Shown here piece after piece: positions 40,922-53,482 of a stretch of 64,000 nucleotides of DNA (position 1 is its first letter; the number at the start of each line of letters is the position of its first letter). Under the pieces are notes generated by a model that saw only the letters and a program-made list of their open reading frames with translations, did no database searches and had not been told where the DNA came from. Source of the DNA: Diphasiastrum complanatum (Eukaryota; Streptophyta; Lycopodiopsida; Lycopodiales; Lycopodiaceae); assembly GCA_029204225.1 (NCBI GenBank), contig CM055107.1, positions 5,740,873 through 5,804,872 on the forward strand, read 5' to 3'. The position numbers and the translations under genes were made by a program.

Positions 40922-41739
40922 AATGCGTAATAGATACTTTGAAAAATTTTACATGCTCTTTAAGAAACATAATGAGCAGTTTGACTTTTTCTGCCCACTC
41001 TGATGCTGCCACATGGTGACGCTTGACGCGTAGGCTGGAATGGGTAGCAATTTTTTTTTGAAAAAAACAGTGACATTCTGCTTTTTAAGGAGCCCAAAAA
41101 ATGGGCTGAATATGCACTAAGTATCCATTACGTCGTTGGAACAGTTGAGACAATGCTAAATTAATTTATGGGTCGAACCCACCAATACGCCAGGTTTCCT
41201 TTTCATCAATAAGTTGTAGCATATGCCATAAACTGGAAAATTCCAAATTCCAAAATCCATGGCGGATGTTAGATCTCAATGATCAACCATATCTACTACC
41301 TCTAGACTCATCAGTTCAGACTTATTCCAACATTTCTAACCAATTTGCAGCTGTTATTCTCGTAACGTAAGAAAGCAAATACATCTTGATTGTCTTGTAG
41401 TTCATGATGTCACCATCATTTTCATAGCTGTAGCCGGCATGCAATGCTCACTCTCTTTTCTCCTATACATGGGTTGGTTTACTGAGGTTTCCTAGTTTAG
41501 GCAATTTTTTCATTTGCATCTTAAATGTTAATCAAAGTTACTCAACTATTCAATTCAAGTTCAAAACTGCACTTGCAAACTATTCAATGAAATTTATCTA
41601 AGAATTCAATCCTTCGCAATTAAAAAGGCCTTAGAGCTACACAACAAATAGCTCAATGGTAAACATCATTTGAATTATCTCAGACTCTAACTTGTAAAAA
41701 ATCTATGAAAAGTAAAAGTCTATGAATAGCAGCATGCAC
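40922..41739. other. No recognisable gene
   Basis: AT-rich sequence; no coding or structural feature found. Confidence 0.4.
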
Positions 41740-41955
41740 AATTTTTTTTTTGGAGGGGGGAAGGGCGGGGGGGGGGGGGGCACTCACCACCTCGGCCAGT
41801 CCGCCGTGGGAAGTGCCTTCCGCCTCAGGCAATCAAGGGGGGGAGAAGGTCACCCTTCAAGGAAATTCTACTGGGGAAGGGCCTTCGTCTCTGACAGCGG
41901 TAGGAGAAAGGTCACCACATCGGCCGTGTCGTGGGAAGGGCCTTCTAAAAGAAAT
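41740..41955. repeat. G-rich imperfect repeat block
   Basis: A T run is followed by G-rich text (GGAGGGGGGAAGGGCGGGG and 10 more G), then three loosely repeated units containing CGGCC...GTGGGAAG-GGCCTTC and GGAGAARGTCACC. The unit words recur at 34681-34750. Confidence 0.6.
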
Positions 41956-43639
41956 TTGGAAAAAAAAAAGTAGGTGCAAAAATTCCGTTTTGTGAGGGAA
42001 CTGCTTTTCCTTCATGAAAAAGGAAAAAATGATTTTATGTTTTCAAAAGTTAATTTGAAAGGAAAATAATCATTCAAAGTAATAGATTTATGTCAAAGGA
42101 TTGTTAAGATATCGTCCATTTTTTTCACCAAGGAGGTAAGTTTCTAGTAGTCACATATTTAGGTGATTTTAGGCTTTTGGTTTTATGCTTGTTTCAAAAT
42201 GAATAGGTGAATTTTAACAAAAACAATGAAAAAAAAACTTTGAAAGATAAAAACAAGGCTTCATCTGCTAAATAATTTTCAAATATAAAAGAAATTATTG
42301 CTAACAAGTCAAGTCACATATGATCAAAATCTAGAACTTGTTATATTGCTTCAAATTTTAGATTACACACATTGCATACACAATGCACAATCTCACACTT
42401 CTCCCAAATCCATATGGGGAATTGGTGATGCATTGCTATAAATTGGATGAAACCCTTCTACACAAGAATAGTCTGGTCTAAAATGAGTGGCTAAAACTGA
42501 GGATGCACACTTGCTATCCTTGTTTCATCAATATAAGATTGGAAAATCGATTAGGGTGCAAAAGAGTGCAAGCCAAAACCCAACAAAGTGACTACTAAAA
42601 GCTTATTTCACTAGCAAAAATAGTCGTAGTACAAGAAGCTGGTCCTACAACCACAACATGTCAAAGTATTGCAAGCACTTGAATACGTTGTAGAGTGGTA
42701 GATATCCATTGATGATAATAGGACATGATGATAGGTAAAGGTGAGACACCACATCCCTAACATTTTAGTGTGAGCCCCAAATACGTACTAGACAAAAAAA
42801 GGGACAGTAACCATGAATCCCACTCTGTATCATGAGCTGCTTAAGTCTGATGAGGTGTTGCTATGAAAGATCAACAATAACAATGTCCCAAGAGTGTGAA
42901 TCCCTGCATGTACAAGCACAAGGTCTTATGTGGCGACAAGATGATTGAGAATCAAACACACAAAATGTGTGTTTATTCCTAGACAACATAAAGCTACATT
43001 CATGAACAATTGTTGTGAGTACGTCACGAATGGAATCATGTGTTGCAAAGTGCTTTCAAGTCAGAGGGGCATTGCATAAGATGGGTACCCAAAGAATCAA
43101 GAGGATGAGACAATTTGTCAAATCTACCAATATTGGATGAGAAAGCCTCAACCTAACTTGAAGAGCTATAACAAACAATTTTGAAGGAAGGTGCAAGAGT
43201 GCAATAACGAATCATGCAACAAGCATGAGCCTACACATGAAAGAAGACGATCCGAAGTTTCATCGAAAGGTAGCTTCATGAAATAATGAAAATGGAACTA
43301 CTACATAAGATATTTCTTAAAAATGTGTTTGCCATCGATGACCAAGCAAAATCTCAAAAGAAGACAAAGGAGCTCACATAGGAGGAGGAGGAAGCAGATC
43401 TTTGGTTGCACGAAGATGTTGCTGAAAAAAAATAGACTGTCTCCACATGAGCTATCGAATTAAGAAGAATAGGCTGGTTACCTTACTAAAACTAAGAAAT
43501 TAGTGTAGAGGCAACAAGATCCCTTTTTCCTAGAAGAACAGCGTAAGCAATATGGTTAAAAGAAGCTAGTTGCAAGATTTTATTCTTGACAAATTGTCCA
43601 TCTGGTGTGTGAAAGCTTCTTGGGCCCATCATGTGACCC
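41956..43639. other. No recognisable gene; probably old transposon
   Basis: 42500-43450 has several open-ish frames with coding-like composition on the plus strand, but I recognise no domain. Confidence 0.35.
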
Positions 43640-44200
43640 ATAATGTCTAATAAAGTATTATTGAATTATTGTTGCAATGCCAAGACATTTGAAGACAAGG
43701 GAACATTTTGCAAAATACAACTTGGCCATTGGGCAAAGCATTGGGTGAGATTGCTGGAAGCAACTTGAGCAATGCCAAACTTTGGAAGCAAATAAGATTG
43801 GTGAACATGCTAATCCAAAGTATTCTACAAAAAGGCATTGTCAAATTTAGGTGTACATATATCTATACCAAGCGCTCTAATGAGATCCTTAGGAGTAATA
43901 AAACTTGCATGTAAAGGGATATAAGACCTTATGAATACCAACCATGCAATTACATGTATCTTCTATAAGCTCTTGAGAAAATTGTACAAAAGGATAGATA
44001 ACATCGTTAGTAGGTCCCACAACATGAGTGTCATCTACAATAGAGGGAAACCTACAAGGTTGAAAAGTAGTTGAAAAGGCATGTATAGCACAAAAGCCTA
44101 CCAAAGCAAAAGGTCCGTCCAATGGGTCAGCTTGCTTGGTACAATCAACAAAGGGGATTATTGTAGTATCACCTAAGCCTTGTCGTTGAAAATTCAAGAC
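43640..44200 (-). pseudogene. Possible LINE-type reverse transcriptase fragment
   Basis: 44197-43889 reads GLGDTT ... KQADPLDGPFALVGFCAIHA and CRFPSIVDDTHVVGPTND. This resembles the QGDPLGG-x-LF-AL motif and the (I/V)ADDTHI-G catalytic block of plant non-LTR reverse transcriptases. The Ala of ADD is Val. Downstream text (QCFAQWPSCILQNVP in another frame) fits the thumb region of the same proteins. Decayed by stops. The identification rests on motif memory. Confidence 0.45.
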
Positions 44201-44861
44201 AATGAAGGTTGGACATGATGGAAGTGGTCAAGCCTTCAGCCTAAAACAAACAAAGCATGTAAGATTGAGATGCACATGAGAAATTTAATTAAAAAATTTG
44301 TAAATCTTTTAAACCATAAATTTGAATAAGCTTCTCTTTTACATACAAGCTTGAGTTTTAAGAAAGAGTCTCTAGATTTCAAATTAAATTGTTCAAGGTA
44401 GGTCATAAAATGCCGAAGAAAGTTTCCTTTCGCCTTGATAGATAAACTAGATAAGAAGGCTAATATTATGGAAAGAGTTGGGTGGACAACATTTTGCTTA
44501 GTAAGGTATCTCGAGATTTTTAGACAAGACTCAGAGGGGGCCGAGCCTAAATTTTTTTAGGAGTCCAAATCAAGCAGAATTTCATGTGCTCAATGGCTTC
44601 CATTGAGTAATGGACTGTATATGGCTTGATCTCAATGATTATGAAACAAAATAGGCATATGGATTTATTAAATTTAGATTATAACATAGAATAGGCATGT
44701 ATATTTTTGCAAAGAGAAATCTTGCCATGTATCATGGCACTTTGATTTTTTTCCCCCATTTGCCCTCATGAAAGACACTTTTTAAGTGATCTGAAATAGT
44801 TCCAATTTTGTGGGTACGTCTAAATCTAACTTTCCAAAGGCAGGGGGGATCAGACAGATTT

Positions 44862-45266
44862 CATTTGGAATTGTACTAGGAGAAAGTAAAGTTTTAGAGT
44901 CAAGGGCAATGGGGAGTAATTGACTATGAGAAATTCTTGGCATGCTATTGTAGGCCTGAACCGCACCTAGTCCATTCACATTGGTGCATTGTAAGAAATG
45001 ATTTTGTAAATCCATGAAGAACTTCCATGCCCAGAATAATTTGATAAGTGTTATTTTAGTAAGTGTACATCCACCACTATTTCATAGGAAAGTGGAGCTT
45101 GTGAAGGTGTTTTAAAGTCAAGGACAATGGAGAGTTGGGTATTATGGAAATTCTTGCCATGATATTGTAGGGTCGAACCCCACTTAACCCACTGACATTG
45201 GTGCTTGGTAAGAAATGATTTTTGTAAATTTTTCAAGAACTTTCATGCCCAAAATAACTGGTATTG
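44862..45266. repeat. Imperfect duplication, about 190 bp, period about 220
   Basis: 44890-45052 and 45112-45266 share AGAGTCAAGGRCAATGGRGAG, ATTCTTGSCATG and TTTCATGCCCARAATAA words in the same order. The minus-strand frames (44782-45015, 45051-45236) resemble each other, suggesting duplication of a coding fragment of unknown identity. Confidence 0.75.
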
Positions 45267-46476
45267 AGCTAATTTTAAACCCTGGAAATCTCTCTTCATA
45301 ACCATCCTTACATTTTAACATGTTAAAAGGACAAGTGCAACTATAAAGCCCTCTCTCACACACAATTGTGACAAACAAAATTGATTTGATGAGATATGGC
45401 TTGTCAATGTCGTTTGAAGTGTAAAATAGTACGGAAACTTTATGATGCATGCCATGATAAGAATTAGTTTGCAAAACATCAAAAAAATTTATTAAGAAAA
45501 ATACGCAAGGCTTTCAAAATATAGTGACTCTATAGGTGAGGACGGGTTACCATTTCAAGAAGTATGAGGGGTTACTCAAATTATGAACTATAAAATATTA
45601 TATATGTAATTTATTATGCTAGACCTAGTGTGAATATCACATTCTAGATAATTTATCGTAAACAAAACATACATCTACAAATACTTCAATTATGATATTT
45701 TCGGGAAGTTATAGCTAAATTTAAAGCCACACTTGTACAATTATGGCCAAATTTGAAAATCAAAGGTGAGAGAAAAGGAACCGTTATAAAATATTACATT
45801 TTTGAAAAGTACCCATGCTATTTATCTACATCTAAGTGTACTATGTGATGATTCAAATTTGAAAGTCTTCTTTACTTTTCATTTTTTTAACTTGAAAAGA
45901 TGCCTTCAAGATGTATCTAAAATCCAAGCAAATGCGTACAATGTATGTAATTCACAAATGCTCTAAAACTTTTTAAGCAACATATCATCAAAGGTCACAA
46001 AGTCATATATGAGAAGGAAGAAGTTTAGATTTTCTCAGCTCTTGCCTTGTATACACGAAGTTTGCAAGACCTAGACACTCGACTATAGATCACAGACCTT
46101 GTAGCAATCGATTAAACAAATATAGCACGACAATCAGAGATGGAAAGAACTCAAAGCATTTGTATTTTTGTTTTGTTTTGAGTGGGAAAATAGGCTTGGG
46201 TCGAAAAAATTCGATTATGAATTTTTCGATCCTTTGTTGGAAAATTCGAGCCTTCATAATTTTTGTTGTTTTTCAAGGATGAGTATAAACAAATTTCTAG
46301 GATGCTCAGTACCTAATGGAATTGGGCTTGAGCATGAATTTCAACACCGATAGTGTACGTAGCTGGACATAGCATTCTTCCCCCATTAATTAGATTTTGT
46401 CCTTAGAATAAGAAAAAGAACTAGAAACCTATTCTTTAACTTTCAACACGTACCTGAAAAATCATTATCCTTAGTT
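45267..46476. other. No recognisable gene
   Basis: A 96-codon frame at 45474-45184 (minus) extends the duplicated region and has several Cys, but no known family. The rest is AT-rich. Confidence 0.35.
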
Positions 46477-47039
46477 TGACCTCAATTGCCAATAACTCGT
46501 GGAGGATCTTCTTCATTCATACAAGAGAAATGACAATACAATAAAAGCTCCCTCACAAGAGAGGGGGGCTCTTAAATAAGCAAGAGGGCTGCCCATGTGG
46601 AGAAGTGGCAATTCCACTAATTTAGAAATTACAAGTGAAAATAGCCCTTCCACTAGAGGTCACCATCAAAAGGTGGCTCACTCTAATTTATTTAAGAGAG
46701 GTCTACATTTATTTACATTGCCTAGGAATGTTACTAGCTCCTACATGGTCGTTCCTTCTCTGGGATTCACCATGTAGGCTCACATGGAAACAATCTATAA
46801 TCCTAGCTAGTAATCCTCTCGGCTCTCATGCTCGGCTCTCAGCTTCTCCTGCTCTCAACCCTTCTGAGACCTCCTTGGTCGTGGGTGAGAGATACTCTGT
46901 GCTTTCAGCTTGGCTCGGCATCTGAAGATTCTCTGAAATCTGCTAACATTATCCACCCCTAATCTGTTGCTGGACCCACTACAACACATGTCAGATGATG
47001 TCGTTCTGCTTGGCGCTTGGAAAAGTGTGGTTCTTCGTT

Positions 47040-48720
47040 CGCTTCTATAAAATCAAGTGCTTATTATTTGCAAAACTGTTTCGCAAAATGGAGATCTCTC
47101 AATGGCCGCTACATCCCAGCCCTCTTGAAAACCTCTTGTGAGTCCTGCTCGCCTCATTGCCTTGCCAACTGTTTCCACTCGCTCATTTTTCTTCCCAGGG
47201 CCTCGAAGACTTGGAAGCGTAATTTGCTTCCATAGGATAATGGCCCCAAGTAATCATGTATCTTCTCGATGAAGCCCATTTCTTGCCAGTCCTGTATCAT
47301 GGTGACATACCAGGACGACATGAAGGCCACCTTGTAGTAAAGCAAGGCCATCATTTCATGGTCGTCCTTCGACTGGAGAGCCACATTGGGATTGATCCTT
47401 ATTGGATCCAAGCCACAATCCCAAAAACATTCTTGCTGCATCAGAAAGGCTATCGATCGACAATACTCGGTGCTTTCTCATACGCACAGATTGGCATTAG
47501 TCTTATATTTGTGCCCAAAATCTAACAGTTGTAGCCTCAAGTTATCAAAGGAGAAATTGCTTGAGATTCCTAGAATCACCGGTTAGTTCACTACTTCGAC
47601 TTGTGGTCGCTCTGTAGGCCAGAGATTTTTTTGTTTGAGCGACATGTATAAGGGATCAATTCTTTTTCACGCAGGTGCCATCAGGTATTCTTGTAGCTAG
47701 CTGCTATCCCTTAGAACTTTGCTTTGCCATTCAGGTTGCGATTGCAGCGTCGCAATGATCTCAGCCCTTGTGGAATATTGGCTTTGATCGATTTCCCCTC
47801 TACCTCCCCTCATGTTGGGATGATATTTCCTTTCAAACTTCTCTGATTGCTTGGTATCTGCCATATTATTCCTTGGCCTAGTAGGTGAGGCTACCCTACG
47901 TCATTGTGGTGGCCTTGCCAAGTAGTCGTCCAGGGCCTTAGTGCCCATATCACTTTCTTTAGTCCGCTCGCTTGTTGATGACTCAGCTGCGCTCGTATCT
48001 TGCCTGGGCGAGAATCTTCTGGATTCCGGCGGATCTGCTAGGAAGTCATCATCACCACCAATGTCAGTGTTAGTTTCTGGAGGGTTAGGGATGGAGAGAG
48101 AGGCATAGAGATGACAGGTTTAGGAGGAGGTGGGTTTAACAAATTGTACGCTGCACCGGGGGGGAACAGAGCTATTGTAGGAACTCGTCCCGTCGGGCTT
48201 TGTACGTGTCAACTGGACCTTTAGATGGTTCCAATAATCTGTTAGGAGGTGGTGGAGAGGAGAAAAGTGAAGAGATAGGGTAAGTGGAAATAAATGTTTC
48301 AGAAAAATTAAATGCTGAATAAGAAGAGGGGTTAAAAGCAGGAGGGGGAAGGGGAAAAGCTCAGAAAAGTAGCTTTGGTTCTCTAGCCACCCGATCCCGA
48401 GCTACCATCTGATGGTCGGGTTTTCCCATCCTTATTGTCAACTCCATCATCTCCATCATAGTCCCATGGTTTCTTTGTAGAAGTACCCGCTTGGGCCTTG
48501 CACGCCATGTCCCATAGTTGGTTCACCTTGTCCAAGACTTGCTATAGGGCCTTTGTCATTTCTTCAAGCTACTTCTGGGACTCAAGGATGATCTTTTCTT
48601 GCTTGTCCACGACATTCTTAAAATTTTTCTTCTCAGCTTCTCGTTCCTGAATCAGCCACACATATTTTTCCATCCGGATGGATGTGGCTTGTGGGACCTG
48701 GAACTATATATCCTCAGGCT
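47040..48720 (-). pseudogene. gag-like remnant of the LTR element
   Basis: On the minus strand, 48670-48420 is a charged coiled coil (WLIQEREAEKKNF, KQEKIILESQK, QVLDKVNQLWDMA). 48230-47900 is a Pro/acidic segment (DDDFLADPPESRR) and 47441-47154 an open 95-codon frame (MMALLYYKVAFMSSW, WQEMGFIEKI). Frames are broken by stops. The order (coiled coil, linker, helical core) fits a gag, but no zinc knuckle was found. Confidence 0.45.
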
Positions 48721-49079
48721 TAACCGGAGGAGTATCAACTATCATTGCACCTGATGATCCATCTCATGCTTGGTTGATATGGGCCATTTGGTGCTTCAGT
48801 TGTTGTTGGACCTCTTCTAATTTGATCTTCTGCCCGACCATCACGGATCTTGTTTTGTCTGCCTCTTTTTCTATTTCCTTGGCCAACTTCTGCCGATGTG
48901 CGATCTCTTGGCTCTGGTATTAGACCTTATTCTCGAGTTAGTAGATAGTCGCAAGAAACTCCAGTATTTGTACTTCGTTGAGGTATGAATGTTGTCGTTG
49001 TTATGGTATTTATGGTCGCCGTCGTCTTGCTTCGGTCGAGATTTGACGTGATGGCTCTTTGAAGTACTTAAAAAAAACA

Positions 49080-49640
49080 TCTTTAGTCAAGATCTTGACG
49101 AGTGGCTCCGGTCGAGATCTTGATGAAGGTCTTCGGTCGAGATGAAACTGGAATTTCTCAGTCGAGATATGAGTGAAAGCCTTCGATCGAGATCTGAGTA
49201 AAAGCCTTCAGTCGAGATCTGAGTGAAAGCCTTTGGTTGAGATCTGAGTGAAAGCCGTCGGTCGAGATCTGACTAAAACCACTCGGTCAAGATCTAACTA
49301 AAATGCTTCAGTCGAGATAGGACTGAAATGCTGCGGTTGAGATGAGACTGAAAGCCTTCGGTTGAGATCATGACAAAAGGCTTCGGTCGAGATTGGATAG
49401 AAGTCTTCAGTCAAGATTGGAGTGAATGCCTTTGGTCGAGACCGTGACGAAAGGCTTCGATCGAGATTTAATAGAAGTCTCTGGTCGAGATTTGACAGAA
49501 GCCTCTGGTCGAGATTTGACAAAAGTCTCCCGTCAAGATTTGACAAAAGTCTTTGGTTGAGATTTGACAGAAGTCTTTGGTCGAGATTTTATAGAAGTCT
49601 CTAGTCGAGATTTGACAGAAGTCTCCGGTCGAGATTTAAA
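49080..49640. repeat. Minisatellite, unit about 24-27 bp, about 22 copies
   Basis: Degenerate copies of a unit such as GGTCGAGATTTGACAGAAGT (plus 4-7 bases). Units at the right are more alike than those at the left. In the minus frame they read as an 8-residue repeat SNLDQRLL, in the plus frame RFDRSLWS. It lies inside the LTR element, between its gag-like part and the 5' LTR. Confidence 0.92.
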
Positions 49641-50613
49641 CTCAAGACGTGGCGAGATATTTCTGGTAGGAATGCGGTGGAGAGTTGTCGTGTGGTTTCA
49701 ATAGGAAATGAAACAAGGCTCAGTCTGGTCTAGATGTGAGTCGTGGAGCTTGTCCAGGTAAGGATCGTGAAGGCTCGGTCGAAAACAGAGCTGTATTTGG
49801 TCGAGACCAAAGTGATGAGCTTTGTGAGGATGCGTATGTGAGCCTTCAAATAGATGGTTTGGAAGCATAGATCGAAATGGTTTGACATTTATAAGTGTTT
49901 GTGTAGTGGTAGGAATGGCGCCAAATGCCCACAAATTCCAGCTAGAACCTATGAACACGATTTTTTTCTTCTTACTTCGTTACATCTTCTTCGTAGGTGG
50001 TTTTCACTCCGAAATTAGGTGTTTCTCCCCGTTTCCAAAACTTTGTTCTTTTCAATTAGGTCCTCTAGTTTAGACCTATTTCCAAGCAGATCATTTGTCA
50101 GTTCAACATTTGTATTCCTAGCATGTTAGTGGGATGAAACAATTTTGTTCACTCCCGCTACATGCATTTACAAGCCATGTAACCAATCCTTGCTCAGCAA
50201 ATTAGCGTTCTGAATCAGAGAGCAATCTACAAATCTGTCTACTAAACTACTCTAAGAAATTAGGGAACAATACAACATCAAGATTAATCTACACAACAAA
50301 ATCAAGAATCAAGAAAGCTAACTACCTTACATCATTCTAGCATCCCAAGAATCAAGAAATACACCTCTCTTGATGCTTGGAATACCCAAGAACAATCAAG
50401 GATAGGATTGTTAGTGTATATGCAAGATCTGCTTCACAATCTTAGCCTATTTAGTTTACGTGGATGCTAAAAATTAAAAAATCAAGAAACAAGAAAGCTA
50501 ATCCACATCTACATTCCACATTGCAATAAAGAAAGCAAGAAATCTAATTAATCCACAACCACAAGAAGGAAATCAAAGCATGTTCATAGGAATTTCACTC
50601 AAGATAATAGCCA
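49641..50613. other. 5' internal region of the LTR element, non-coding
   Basis: Between the minisatellite and the right-hand LTR. AT-rich, with no gag start that I can place; 49698-49958 (minus) is an 86-codon frame of unknown identity. Confidence 0.4.
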
Positions 50614-51064
50614 TGAATCTCAATTGCCAATAACTCATGGAGGATCTTCTTCATTCATACAAGATAAATGACAATACAATAAAAGCTCCCTCACAAGAGA
50701 GGGGGGCTCTTAAATAAGCAAGAGGGTTGCCCATGTGGAGCCTAAGTGGCAATTCCACTAATTTAGAAATTACAATTAGAAATAACCCTTCCACTAGAGG
50801 TCACCATCAAAAGGTGGCTCACTCTAATTTATTTAAGAGGGGTCTACATATATTTACATTGCCTAGGAATGTTACTAGCTCCTACATGGTCGTTCCTTCT
50901 CCGGGATTCATCATGTAGGCTCACATGGAAACAATCTGTAATCCTAGCTAGTAATCCTCAGCTCTGTGCTCTCCTCCTTCTGAGACCTCCTCAGTCTTGG
51001 GTGAGAGACGCCATGTGCTTTCAGCTTGGCTCGACATTTGGGGATTCTCTGGAATCTGCTAACA

Positions 51065-51900
51065 ACTTTTGTAGAGGAAAGAGCAATAGATGTTAACTTA
51101 TGACTGTTCCAAGAGATAGGACCACCGTTGAGGAAGAATGTAAATCTAGATGTGGATTTATAATATCTACATCTCATCCCCAACTTGCATCAGAATATCC
51201 ACTGAGCCAATGAAGATTGTCATTGTTGACTTCTCCTAGCAGATGCACTGGTCCATTGTAGCTCGTATGTATCCCATGACTCTTATAAGAGCCTTCCAAT
51301 GGGTGATGCTAGAATTAGCCATGAATTGGCTGAGTGAGCTGACTGCAAAGGTGATATCAGGTCTTGTGCAGAACCATTGCATACATGAGAAATCCAAGTA
51401 TCGATTGATAAGGATATTCTCTCATATGCTCCTCTTCCTGCTTAGTCTGAGGACATTGGTCCTTTGACAATTGTAGGCCTGGATCCATCGGTGAGTGAGC
51501 CAATTTATAGTTGAGCAAATTATATCTGATAAGAGTGTTGTGAAGATGTCTTTGCTGAGTGATATAGATCAGTCATCTTGCTCTATCTCTATGGATTTAC
51601 ATATGGCTAAGGACCTGTCCAAATCTCATGGGGTGCTTTTTCTGAGAGGGCCTTGGTCAAGAACATCCGTTCTGGATGTAAGCTATAGTAAAAACAGCTT
51701 CATCCTAGAAGCTCTTTGGCAATGATGCGTGTGCCAACATGTATTTAGCTGACTCGACCAAGATACGATTCTTCCTTTTGGCCAAGCCATTAGACTGAGG
51801 TGAATAGGGAGTGATAAATTGTTGTTCAATGCCTTGGCTCTAGTAGTACTCCTTGAATTTGGTGGAGACATTAGAAAAACTTAGAGCCCGACGATGGCCT
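51065..51900 (-). pseudogene. copia integrase/RNase H pseudogene
   Basis: 51870-51650 is the end of an integrase core (GIEQQFITPYSPQSNGLAK, RKNRILVESAKYMLAHASLP). The catalytic Glu is Lys at 51777-51779. 51420-51065 is the RT tail and RNase H (RPDITFAVSSLSQFMANS, YKSTSRFTFFLNGGPISW), ending in IALSSTK, where the LTR of the 4.6-kb element begins. The intervening RT core is deleted. Multiple frameshifts. Confidence 0.85.
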
Positions 51901-52344
51901 TTGAAAAAGATGCTTTTTTTTTTCTTCTTATTTTCGTTGCCATGTGGACCAATTGAAACCTTAGCTTCGAGGTTCTACGTAACATAGAATTTTCCAGATA
52001 TAAATAAAATAAAAACTTTTTAAATATATTGTTGTTTCGTCGGGCAGCATGTGGAAATGCTATTGGTTGATGAGGCCTGCCATTCCAGCTCACCACTGCC
52101 CGAAGAGACCCAAAAATATTGAAAATGAATATGACACATGGTTGAGATGAGAAAATCGATGTACCATTAATGTATATGCATTGTCAAACCATGGTTAACA
52201 GGGATAACCAGAGCTAATTTATGGCGCCAAATAGATCAGTGTTTCAAATTTTCGCCAACACTTTTTCTCAGATTCAGGGCTTTTTGTCTACGCAAATTTT
52301 TAGATTCATAGTTCATTGTTTCAAATTTTTTATGCAAATTATGA
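51901..52344. other. Left flank of composite transposon copy 2
   Basis: AT-rich; it presumably contains the left end of the composite transposon and the 5' leader of gene B. I could not define an inverted terminal repeat. Confidence 0.35.
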
Positions 52345-53425
52345 ATGGCGCCATCAAGGAAGCCGTGCTCCTCAATCAACTCTGTGCTTCTATTCAACGA
52401 GACAGATGATAATGGATTATGGGTGCCAGGAAAAATATTCAAAAAACTCTTGGGTTTTGATGTATCCATCATCAAGAGGAGCATTTCGAAAAAGAAAAAG
52501 GTCAAAACTATCATTTCGATCTTATTGGAAGGCCATAATTTTGGATTTTAGAACATCATTAGGACAAAAATCTATATCTGAAATTCTAGTCCAACATGTG
52601 TATATGCATTCAGAGATAAATGTGCAAGGATTCAACCGTCAGGATCACAAAAAAAGCAACTGTGAGTATTGATATTTTTGATAATTTAATTTTTGTCATT
52701 CATAGATATCTAATAGTAAACTTGCCAATCTGATCATTTTTCTCTTGTAGATTTATATCCATCCAACATAAATGAATGAGAGCCGAGTGGATCTTTAGCA
52801 GGTGTGTTAGATGTTATTCACACTGATATTGGACAGCTGCAATATCAAGGTAGAACTACAAAAGATCTATCTAATAGTGGAATCTTTTTTTATGAATCAA
52901 TGTACATTCCTGATACAAAAAGAAATTTTGGACAAATAGTACCAATTCCATAACCTAGTTTTGAAAGTGATGATTGGATTGCACCAGATGCTACAGTTTT
53001 AGAATCACTTTGTTGCAAGATATATAATGATGTAAAAAATTCATTAAAAATGAGCACGAGATAAAAAACAGTCAGATTGAGTTGGTTTATTTCCTTGAAT
53101 ATATTTGTGGATTTCTTTTCAAATGTCAATGTATACAAAACCCCAACGATGTTTGTATGCAAAAATATAGTTTATTATCTGAACTTATGAATAAAGGCTG
53201 GGACAAAATATTAGATGGAGAAATAGAATGCAGAATTAAAATGACTTCCATGTGCTTCCATTATCAAATTGAAAAACAAATGTTGAGCTTATGTTTCCAT
53301 TATCAAAGATGGAAAAAAAATAAAGGTAAATGGGTGTCACTCGATCAAAATATACATCATCAGGAGTATACGCCTTAAGAGTGAACTGTCATCACAAAAC
53401 ACGAGAATCAGCAAATTACAAACAA
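52345..53425 (+). pseudogene. Transposon 'gene B', copy 2
   Basis: Exon 1 52345-52661 (GLWVPGKIFKKLLGF, one frameshift near 52463, then AFRKRKRSKLSFRSYWK, SISEILVQHVYMHSEINVQG). Exon 2 52751 to about 53030 (YPSNINEWEPSGSLAGVLD, VIHTDIGQLQYQGRT, IAPDATVLES). Exon 3 about 53146-53425 (LLSELMNKGWDKI, FHYQIEKQMLSL, HYQRWKKNKGKW, then stops). Exons and intron borders match copy 1 at 25.2-26.6 kb. The C-terminal beta-grasp-like part is too decayed to read. It converges on the H3-Ulp1 gene; the two 3' ends lie within about 60 bp. Confidence 0.7.
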
Positions 53426-53482
53426 TGATAGTAATAAAATATGAATCAGAATGAAATGATCTACAAATGAATAGAATATTAC

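Larger units (their letters stand above)
46477..51064 (-). mobile_element. 4.6-kb LTR retroelement without pol (minus)
   Basis: The direct repeats 46477-46948 and 50614-51064 are LTRs, starting TGTTAGCAGATT on the minus strand and ending CAATTGAG..TCA. A purine tract AGGGGTGGATAA adjoins the left one. A weak iMet-like primer site (TGGCTATTATC) adjoins the right one. The internal 3.7 kb shows gag-like coiled-coil text but no protease, RT or integrase, so it is a large non-autonomous element. It interrupts copia RNase H at 51065. No target duplication was found (TAGTT versus ACTTT), so one side was probably rearranged. Confidence 0.85.

Noticed and set aside
47017-47525. Plus-strand frames of 66-89 codons in the LTR element
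   Set aside because: The element reads on the minus strand; these are shadows.
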